In this document: piece by piece, positions 1-5,712 of the stretch
How the letters are laid out: each line of letters starts with the position of its first letter
Position numbering within the stretch: the first letter of the stretch is position 1
DNA from: Planctomycetota bacterium
Lineage (GTDB): Bacteria > Planctomycetota > Planctomycetia > Pirellulales > Pirellulaceae
Assembly: GCA_029259935.1 (NCBI GenBank)
Contig: JAJDEH010000398.1
Coordinates: forward strand, 1-10,503
Direction: 5' to 3'
DNA length: 10,503 bases
Made by a program: the position numbers and the translations under genes
Notes under the pieces: model-generated
Told to the model about the DNA's origin: nothing
What the model saw: the letters and a program-made list of their open reading frames with translations, nothing else
Databases searched by the model: none

Positions 1-1
1 T

Positions 2-775
2 GGTGATCTTGCCGACGCGCCGGACCATGTTTCGCTCGAAGAGTTGTCACTGGCACGGGCTCGAATCAAGAAGCAGAAGAACCGGTTGCTGCGGATCGTG
101 GATGCACCGGCCTCCTTCGATTTGAAGCAGGCCGTGGTGGATGGCATCGCCGCCTGTCACGATACTCTAGTTGGTCGCGGGGCAGTCAAGACTCCGGGAG
201 GAAAGTCAATGGCGGCGAACTTCACCCTCGCCGCCTTTGAGAAGTGGGGCGGACGAATGCACGGCGACTCGGACAAACAGAGTTGGTCGGCGATTTTTCC
301 TCGCGGTGTGCATCTATGGCGCGGCCTGACGTCCATATATTCTTTCATCCACTATGGGACGGGCGGCGGTCTTACTCGCCCCTTGTACGCCCAGTTCTTC
401 TGCGAGGCCCATCAAGTTCTGGGAGGTTCGCTGCTGAAGGAGTTGAGCGATCGGTACGAACAACTCGGCACCGACTGGGATGTACTGGGAGATGCCGCCC
501 TGCCCGATGAGGTCGAATTGTTTCGGCGGTTCAAGCAACTAAGCGTGGAACGGGCGGAACTGACGCTCAGCGGCGGTAAGACCGCCATGCAGCGGCTCTC
601 TGAAGTCGTGCAAGAACTAGCCGAGTTGGAGAGGTTCGCCGCGGAAAACTTTCCGCTTGGCGAGAAGGAGTGTGACGAATTGCGGTCGGCGTTGAAAGAT
701 CGAATCCTCGCACTTCATCGCGACGAGGTTGCTGCTCACCAGCAACTGGGTGAAGTTTCCAGCGAACGACTTTGA
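2..775 (+). CDS. BtrH_N/DUF4872-type protein, C-terminal part (5' end outside window)
   Basis: The frame is open from base 2 to the TGA at 773-775, giving 257 visible residues, so the true start is probably upstream. The TTG at 44 is internal to a sequence that already looks family-like (acidic stretch, then Ala/Arg-rich helix and 'KNRLL'). The strongest sign is the block at 353-394, encoding Y-G-T-G-G-G-L-T-R-P-L-Y-A-Q-F, followed by a helix and a 'YEQLGTDWDVL' segment. From memory these are hallmarks of the C-terminal DUF4872 domain found after the BtrH_N domain. BtrH itself is the acyl-carrier-protein:aminoglycoside acyltransferase of butirosin biosynthesis; most relatives have no known function, so acyl transfer here is only a possibility. 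The last 80 or so residues form a charged helical tail. No downstream partner gene is visible. Family assignment is fairly sure; the substrate is unknown. Confidence 0.72.
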   Translation, partial: GDLADAPDHVSLEELSLARARIKKQKNRLLRIVDAPASFDLKQAVVDGIAACHDTLVGRGAVKTPGGKSMAANFTLAAFEKWGGRMHGDSDKQSWSAIFPRGVHLWRGLTSIYSFIHYGTGGGLTRPLYAQFFCEAHQVLGGSLLKELSDRYEQLGTDWDVLGDAALPDEVELFRRFKQLSVERAELTLSGGKTAMQRLSEVVQELAELERFAAENFPLGEKECDELRSALKDRILALHRDEVAAHQQLGEVSSERL

Positions 776-1045
776 ATTCCAAAGCCACGGCCTGTTAGCG
801 TCGAGTTTGGTCTGGTTTCGTCGCTTAACGGCGGAATCACGACCGACACCAAAGCCTACTTTGCCATTCGAAATGGCGGTTGGTTCCTGTGCCTCAAGTC
901 AGTCTACAACACCCTAGCCGCCGTTGCCGGAGGATTCATCGCCGCGTGGATCGCCGGATATGCACCGCTCAAACATGGAGTGGCTCTGGCGGCTTTACAA
1001 ACGGTCGCCTTTGCATGGGCCGTAACACAGCCCGTGCGCGAGTGA
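776..1045 (+). pseudogene. Remnant of a small multi-pass membrane protein (no start, truncated)
   Basis: Immediately after the stop of the preceding gene, the same frame stays open for 89 codons to a TGA at 1043-1045. From about 890 it encodes a convincing membrane-protein segment: a helix around 'TLAAVAGGFIAAWIAG', a short 'YAPLKH' turn, then a second helix 'GVALAALQTVAFAWAV' ending in 'TQPVRE'. No ATG, GTG or TTG lies in frame before the hydrophobic part, and no ribosome site is seen. The pattern resembles, from memory, small membrane proteins with an additional N-terminal helix and a further C-terminal helix; both seem to be missing. I read it as a decayed gene with a lost 5' end and an early stop. 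Alternatives are a sequencing frameshift near 780-880 or a chance hydrophobic frame. Confidence 0.4.
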
Positions 1046-1110
1046 TTGCCGAGTTTGCCCGAGGACGACTCGGCCCGCAACGGCACGGCGAAGTTGGCCG
1101 TTCGCTTGGC

Positions 1111-1350
1111 ATGCGTCGTCGACGAATCAGCTTTTCGCCACAGTCAGCCAAGCCTGACGAGGCCCTCCAGCAGCGATTGGCCAAACTGAAAGGAAAGCCG
1201 CTCACTAACCAGAGCTTTGTGGATTTGCTGGTCAACACGGCTAGCAAGCTGCCTGCTGGCGCGTTGGGCATCAAGTTCGCCGCGCGCCGCCCAGCTACCC
1301 AACCCGATCGGCCGTTCAGTTTGCGTACGAGTCTAATTCGCGAATGGTGA
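1111..1350 (+). CDS. Doubtful small hypothetical protein (79 aa)
   Basis: An ATG at 1111 opens a 79-residue frame ending in TGA at 1348-1350. The protein begins with an arginine run (MRRRRIS), then has a hydrophilic helix ('DEALQQRLAKLKGKPL'), an amphipathic segment ('FVDLLVNTASKLPAGALG') and a basic tail. Roughly two thirds of its codons end in G or C, similar to the surrounding real genes, and this is the main reason to keep it. There is no clear Shine-Dalgarno sequence, and the frame is open further upstream through sequence overlapping the membrane remnant. No family is recognised. It may be a genuine small gene, the 3' end of a decayed gene, or chance. Confidence 0.28.
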   Translation: MRRRRISFSPQSAKPDEALQQRLAKLKGKPLTNQSFVDLLVNTASKLPAGALGIKFAARRPATQPDRPFSLRTSLIREW

Positions 1351-1506
1351 AACGAACTGGCCGAGATTTCGATCGATGATCGTCCGCCGACTGTCCTCCC
1401 TTCGCAAAAGCCGGGCATCCGCCGGCGCATCGCGTTGCTGGCGGACTCGGTATATGATGGGGTAGTTGAACTTCCTTTTCAAAACCAGCGCCGCGCGTCC
1501 ATACGT

Positions 1507-1510
1507 GGAG
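1507..1510 (+). promoter_or_regulatory. Ribosome binding site deciding the kinase start
   Basis: GGAG lies nine bases before the ATG at 1520. The alternative upstream TTG at 1466 has no comparable site, and the residues it would add are not family-like. The ATG at 1556 also lacks one. Confidence 0.5.
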
Positions 1511-1519
1511 CAACGTCCG

Positions 1520-3154
1520 ATGGCATCCAAGACGGTGGGCCCGCTCGATCCAACCATGGATTTGCCCAGTCTCTCCGATGAGTCTTCCGGTCAGGCGTCT
1601 TCGCCTGGGAACCTGGCGGTCGATCACGATCATGACCTGTCCAGCGAAAACAATCGAGTGCTGCGGACTCGGCTGCGAAATGCCGCTCTGTTGATCTTCG
1701 GCGCGTTCGCCCTGTTCTTGTTGTGGCATTTGTTTACGTTTCAATCGACGGCCGGCTATTACGCTTGGCTGGCGGCCGCTCATGTGGTCGTTACCTTGGC
1801 CGTTGGAACTTGCGCGGGGGTTCTGTTTCTGCGGCGGCCATTTTCGACGACCGCCTTGCGGGCACTGGAGATCGTTGTATTTACCCTGGCCGCGCTGTTC
1901 TTTGTATTTTGGGACTTTATCAGCTTTCGTGAATACGCCGTGACCCATGGAGTGCTGCCTTACTCCGACGGCATGTGGCTGATGTTGATCTACACCTACG
2001 CGCTGTTCATTCCCAACAATTGGTTGCGAGCCGCCTTGGTCATCTGCAGTTTCGCCGCCATGCCGCTGTTCTTGCTGATTGGATTGTCGATATTTGACGA
2101 TCACTGCCGCATCGCCGCGGATCCCGCCTACTGTTCTCAATGGACGCTCAAGATGTTGGTCGGCACGGCGACCGCCGTGGCGGCGGTGTATACGATCGGG
2201 ACATTGCGGCGAGAGGTTTTCGAGGCCAAGCAACTGGGCCAATACAAGCTGCGTGAACAAATCGGCTCGGGCGGCATGGGCGAAGTTTATTTGGCCGAGC
2301 ACCAAATGATGAAGCGGCCCTGCGCGATCAAGATGATCCGCCCGGAAAAAGCCGGCGACCCGAAAAATCTGGCCCGCTTCGAACGCGAAGTGCGCACCAG
2401 CGCCAAGCTGTCACATTGGAATAACATCGACATCTTCGATTACGGCCGGGCCGAGGATGGCACGTTTTACTACGTCATGGAATTCTTACCTGGTTTTGAC
2501 CTCAAGAAGTTGGTCGAAAAGTTCGGTCCGCTGCCGGCCGAGCGAGTCATTTATTTGTTGCGGCAAATCTGCGATGCCTTGGGCGAGGCCCATGGAATCG
2601 GCTTGATTCATCGCGACATCAAACCGGGAAACATCATCGCCAGCGAGCGTGGTGGCATGTACGATGTCGCCAAACTGCTCGATTTTGGACTAGCCAAACC
2701 GCAGGCGGAATTCGAAGCGGTCGGGGTGACCCATGACGGCCATATTAGCGGCTCGCCGTTGTACATGGCTCCGGAGCAAGTTACCAACGAGACGATGCCC
2801 GACGAGCGGAGCGACATCTATGGCTTGGGAACCGTTGCCTACTTCATGCTGACCGGCAAGCCGCCTTTCGACGATCTCAACCCGATGAAAGTGATGATCA
2901 AGCACGTCAATGATCAGCCCGCTCCACCCAGTGAAATCGATCCCGCCATCCCCCAAGACCTCGAAAACGTCGTGCTGCGTTGCTTGCACAAGGAACCGAA
3001 CCGGCGGTTTCAGTCGGCCACGGAATTGCAAACCGCCCTGGATGCTTGTGCCGCGGCGGGCGGCTGGACTCGGCAAATAGCTCGAGCCTGGTGGCAAAAG
3101 AATGTCCACGGACCTCGGCGCGCGGCGGAACCTAACCCGCAAGTCGTTGCCTGA
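1520..3154 (+). CDS. Membrane-anchored eukaryotic-like Ser/Thr protein kinase
   Basis: This is a 544-residue Hanks-type kinase using the ATG at 1520, which has GGAG nine bases upstream. The first ~50 residues are polar. Residues 55-230 contain about six hydrophobic segments, the first near 55-73 and the last near 210-230, including an 'FIPNNW' loop. The catalytic domain follows from about 242: glycine loop G249-S-G-G-M-G254, ATP lysine K271 in 'AIKMI', helix-C glutamate E290, catalytic H364-R-D366 with K368 and N371, metal-binding D388-F-G390 and A417-P-E419. All key residues are present, so it should phosphorylate Ser/Thr of protein partners in the cytoplasm. The membrane bundle precedes the kinase, unlike PknB-type enzymes with a C-terminal helix and PASTA repeats. 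No known ligand-binding domain is visible, so the signal and substrates are unknown. The coiled-coil gene 240 bases downstream is a possible partner by position only. Confidence 0.93.
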   Translation: MASKTVGPLDPTMDLPSLSDESSGQASSPGNLAVDHDHDLSSENNRVLRTRLRNAALLIFGAFALFLLWHLFTFQSTAGYYAWLAAAHVVVTLAVGTCAGVLFLRRPFSTTALRALEIVVFTLAALFFVFWDFISFREYAVTHGVLPYSDGMWLMLIYTYALFIPNNWLRAALVICSFAAMPLFLLIGLSIFDDHCRIAADPAYCSQWTLKMLVGTATAVAAVYTIGTLRREVFEAKQLGQYKLREQIGSGGMGEVYLAEHQMMKRPCAIKMIRPEKAGDPKNLARFEREVRTSAKLSHWNNIDIFDYGRAEDGTFYYVMEFLPGFDLKKLVEKFGPLPAERVIYLLRQICDALGEAHGIGLIHRDIKPGNIIASERGGMYDVAKLLDFGLAKPQAEFEAVGVTHDGHISGSPLYMAPEQVTNETMPDERSDIYGLGTVAYFMLTGKPPFDDLNPMKVMIKHVNDQPAPPSEIDPAIPQDLENVVLRCLHKEPNRRFQSATELQTALDACAAAGGWTRQIARAWWQKNVHGPRRAAEPNPQVVA

Positions 3155-3194
3155 GCACATCGTCAACCGGGTGGCGGGTAGCGTCTCCTTCGTT

Positions 3195-3217
3195 CCGCCA
3201 CGGTGCTAGCGGTTTTT
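3195..3217 (+). terminator. Weak candidate terminator after the kinase gene
   Basis: A four-base CCGC/GCGG stem with a ten-base loop is followed directly by five T, about 40 bases after the kinase stop. The stem is short, so this is tentative. The rest of 3155-3394 shows no gene. Confidence 0.25.
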
Positions 3218-3394
3218 GCAGGCTACAAATTCGTGAGTGCCCCGCTGGGAAGGGCGAAGGGGGTTGCCTGTCTGCTCCGTTCGTCAGCGCGAGAACTGGT
3301 GGGGAATTCATCTGACTAACTTCAATAATTGTTGGCGGATTGCCGATCATGCAATGTGGGCAAACTATTCCGATTGAGATGAGTAGGACGACGC

Positions 3395-4516
3395 ATGAAT
3401 CACGACGAGTCCGAGCAGGCTGATGGACTAGAAAACAAAAAGCTTCGAGTGGATGCCGCTCATGAGATGGGCGAACATGAACCGGCCGCCTCGGCGCCGG
3501 AGGTCGATGCGACCGCAGCGGACGGAGCAGTTGATGCAGATTCGCCGCTGGATTTTGGCAACGAGCAGGGGGACGCCTCCAACCAAGTCCAAACACAAGC
3601 TAGCCAATTGGCGACTCACTTGCGCACTCGGCAGCGGGATCTCGATCGCCGGGAATCGCAACTGAATGCCCGCATCGCCGAACTCGAGGCGCAGTTGAGA
3701 TCTTCTCGATTGTGGTTCCAAGAACGGGAAACGCAATTCGAGGAGCGCGAAGCAGAAGTTCAAGAGAAGATCGCCGAACTGGAACAACGGGCCGCCGAAG
3801 TGGGCGCGGCCAACTCGCGCTCGCTGGATGAAGAACGAACACGACAGCAGTTTCTTGAGCGAACCGAAAATACACTCGTTGAACAAATCGATCTAGTTGC
3901 CGCCGAGCGTGGGCAGGTTGCGGCGGAGCGTGAAGATTTGCGGCAAGAATTCGAGGAAGAAAAGAAGTCGCTAAGGGACCGTGAAGAAAGAGCAAAGGCC
4001 GATTTGGAGAAACAGAAGTCCCAGCTGGACGAGCGGGCCAAATCGCTCGACAACCGCAACGCCGCGCTGGACCAACTTGAGGCCGATATCGCTCGGCGGC
4101 ATCGCGAAGCGCTTGAGTATCGGTTGGTTATAGAGCACATGTGGAATGAACTTGGGGAGAAGGCTTCGGCGGCCGAGTTGACGAAATCGCTGAGCGCGGC
4201 ACGCCGCTCGCTTGTGTCGGACTACCGCCTGGAAGGCGAAAAGCTCACGCAACAGCGTGACGAAATCCAGCAACTGGGCGTTCGGCTTGATGAACGCCGC
4301 CATCAGTTACAGCAAGAACGCGAAAAACTCGAGGCGTGGGTGACTCGGTGCCGCATGGATGTCGAAGAGCAAGCCGCGCGATTGGTCGCCCGCGAACAAG
4401 AACTGGATCGCCAGGAATGCCAGTTCCAGGAGTCGGAAGCGGGCTGGGCGGAAGAGCGGCGGCGTTACGAACGTGAGATTCGTGAATTGCGCCGAGCCGA
4501 CTTGCTGGCGGCTTGA
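3395..4516 (+). CDS. Coiled-coil protein of unknown function
   Basis: A 373-residue soluble protein. The ATG at 3395 has AGGA at 3385-3388, six bases upstream, a good Shine-Dalgarno spacing. The first ~65 residues are acidic, rich in Ala/Asp/Glu and probably disordered. From about residue 65 to 365 the sequence is almost entirely Glu, Arg, Gln, Leu, Ala and Lys with heptad-like spacing ('LDRRESQLNARIAELEAQL', 'KQKSQLDERAKSLDNR'), broken by a less charged patch near 'YRLVIEHMWNELGEKASAAE'. This indicates a long rod of two or more coiled-coil segments. There is no signal peptide, membrane helix or catalytic motif. It could be a scaffold, cytoskeleton-like or division-associated protein, but nothing in the sequence chooses between these. 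It lies downstream of the kinase on the same strand and converges with the glycine-rich gene, 65 bases away. Confidence 0.88.
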   Translation: MNHDESEQADGLENKKLRVDAAHEMGEHEPAASAPEVDATAADGAVDADSPLDFGNEQGDASNQVQTQASQLATHLRTRQRDLDRRESQLNARIAELEAQLRSSRLWFQERETQFEEREAEVQEKIAELEQRAAEVGAANSRSLDEERTRQQFLERTENTLVEQIDLVAAERGQVAAEREDLRQEFEEEKKSLRDREERAKADLEKQKSQLDERAKSLDNRNAALDQLEADIARRHREALEYRLVIEHMWNELGEKASAAELTKSLSAARRSLVSDYRLEGEKLTQQRDEIQQLGVRLDERRHQLQQEREKLEAWVTRCRMDVEEQAARLVAREQELDRQECQFQESEAGWAEERRRYEREIRELRRADLLAA

Positions 4517-4518
4517 AC

Positions 4519-4555
4519 AAAAAAAAACGGCACACGACTTTCACATCGTATGCCG
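4519..4555 (-). terminator. Intrinsic terminator of the glycine-rich gene
   Basis: Bases 4528-4537 pair with 4546-4555, ten pairs including one G-U in the minus-strand RNA, around an eight-base loop. On the minus strand the stem is followed directly by nine T (4519-4527 are A on the plus strand). It lies 27 bases past the stop of the minus-strand gene. On the plus strand the stem is not followed by T, so for the converging coiled-coil gene it would be at best a weak terminator. Confidence 0.8.
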
Positions 4556-4581
4556 CTGTTGAACGCTGATATTCTTTTCGC

Positions 4582-5400
4582 CTATTGTTGCTGCAACACG
4601 GCACGTTTTTCGCCGGGCGATGTCTCTCCGGGCGATTGCGTTGCGTTCTTCTTGGCGCGTTGTAGGGCTGCCACGGATGCTCGGTGCGAGACGACCAGTT
4701 CCTCGTGCGAGAACCACTTCTTGGAGTAGTTGCCCAACCGTGATCGAACTCGGTCCTTGGTGGCCAACTCTTCCCAACTGAGCCCGTTCTGCAAGTGCCA
4801 GCCGGCTCCTTGCGCGACGTTCTGGGAAATCTCGTCATTGCCCAACATCTTGCAGACTTCGATCACTTCCGGCGACTTGGCGTAGCTTTCGATCGGCACG
4901 ATCTTGTATTCGATGCGCGGGTTGGGATCTTCCTTGCCGTGATCCAAGCAGATGACATCGACTTTGAGCTTGACGACCTTTTTGGGAGGCACATTCATAA
5001 AACCGCCGCCACCACCACCGAACCCGCCGCCGCCACCACCGCCGCCGCCGCCGCCACCGCCGACGCCTTGGTTACCGCCGCCGCCGCCACCGCCTAGTCC
5101 ACCGCCGCCGCCACCAAATCCACCTTGGGCCAGTACGGGCACCCCGGCGAACGCTGCCGGCAACCTCACGGCCAACGGCTTATCGCCCTTATTCTTGATC
5201 AGGATATTGGCTTTCTCGGCGTCGAGGACGATCAAGTCGACGTCGATGGCGCCCACCTTGAGCCCGGCAAACAATTCGACCGGTGTATGGTCCTTGCCCG
5301 GCTTTTCTACAACTCGACCCTTAACGCCCGCGCTGAGTGAAGTGGCCATCGCCACCAGAACTGCCAGCGCCACTGTCGAACGACCAACGCACGTTTTCAT
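4582..5400 (-). CDS. Secreted glycine-rich protein of unknown function
   Basis: A 272-residue protein using the second of two adjacent ATGs (5398-5400), which is six bases from a strong AAGGAG. A classical signal peptide covers the first ~25 residues: 'MKTCVGR', a hydrophobic 'STVALAVLVAMATSL', then 'SAG'. Residues ~26-91 form a beta-like domain ('VDLIVLDAEKANILIKNKG'). Residues 93-134 are 35 glycines out of 42, broken by Phe, Leu, Asn, Gln and Val. After this a second domain begins ('KKVVKLKVDVICLDHGK'). It contains a helical segment around W201 ('NVAQGAGWHLQNGLSWEEL') that resembles, from memory, uncharacterised planctomycete secreted proteins. The C-terminal ~45 residues are basic and polar. 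No catalytic motif is seen. The glycine tract is probably a flexible linker between two domains. Its role in the envelope is unknown. Confidence 0.85.
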   Translation of the reverse strand: MKTCVGRSTVALAVLVAMATSLSAGVKGRVVEKPGKDHTPVELFAGLKVGAIDVDLIVLDAEKANILIKNKGDKPLAVRLPAAFAGVPVLAQGGFGGGGGGLGGGGGGGNQGVGGGGGGGGGGGGGFGGGGGGFMNVPPKKVVKLKVDVICLDHGKEDPNPRIEYKIVPIESYAKSPEVIEVCKMLGNDEISQNVAQGAGWHLQNGLSWEELATKDRVRSRLGNYSKKWFSHEELVVSHRASVAALQRAKKNATQSPGETSPGEKRAVLQQQ

Positions 5401-5406
5401 CATGGA

Positions 5407-5412
5407 CTCCTT
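5407..5412 (-). promoter_or_regulatory. Strong ribosome binding site of the glycine-rich gene
   Basis: AAGGAG on the minus strand lies six bases before the ATG at 5400 and three before the ATG at 5403. This favours the second ATG. The open frame upstream to 5463 reads into a polar, non-signal sequence and is not needed. Confidence 0.65.
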
Positions 5413-5652
5413 ACTAGATTGCCTTCTTTGTTCCGCAGGCCATGCGGTCAATGGATGCAACACAAGATCTGAAACTCCGCCGAACCCCTGAATCCGACGA
5501 GTCGCCGATATTACTAAGCAAATTCAAAGCCAAAACATTGGCAGCGGCCGAAAAGAGTGCGGCCAAACTCAAGGATAATCGCGAAACCCTAGCAATCCAA
5601 GAGTTATTTGCGATATTCCACGACTTTGGGCCGCAGCCGTGCCCAACCCAAC
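5413..5652. other. Intergenic region between hppA terminator and glycine-rich gene
   Basis: This stretch must carry any independent promoter of the glycine-rich gene, because hppA upstream is closed by a good terminator. I found no convincing -35/-10 pair. A plus-strand frame across it overlaps the ends of both flanking genes and the terminator, and is not accepted as a gene. Confidence 0.5.
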
Positions 5653-5678
5653 AAAAAACACTCCCCCGGGGGGGAGTG
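5653..5678 (-). terminator. Intrinsic terminator of hppA
   Basis: On the minus strand an eight-pair GC-rich stem, CACTCCCC with GGGGAGTG around a four-base loop (5659-5678), is followed by six T (5653-5658 are A on the plus strand). It lies 34 bases beyond the hppA stop codon. Confidence 0.8.
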
Positions 5679-5712
5679 CATCGTTTCGTGTGGCGAACTG
5701 ACTCAGACCTGT

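Noticed and set aside
880..1110. Upstream extension of the small ORF at 1111
   Set aside because: It overlaps the membrane-protein remnant in another frame and translates to an arginine-rich string typical of an out-of-frame reading.
1435..1458. TTGCTG and TATGAT upstream of the kinase as a promoter
   Set aside because: The spacing is 12 bases, too short for a sigma-70-type promoter.
1316..2305. 329-codon minus-strand frame
   Set aside because: It is antisense to the kinase membrane domain; composition is Gln/Arg/His-rich with no motif.
4952..5491. Plus-strand frame with long polyproline runs
   Set aside because: It is the antisense of the glycine tract. The minus-strand gene has the signal peptide, ribosome site and terminator.
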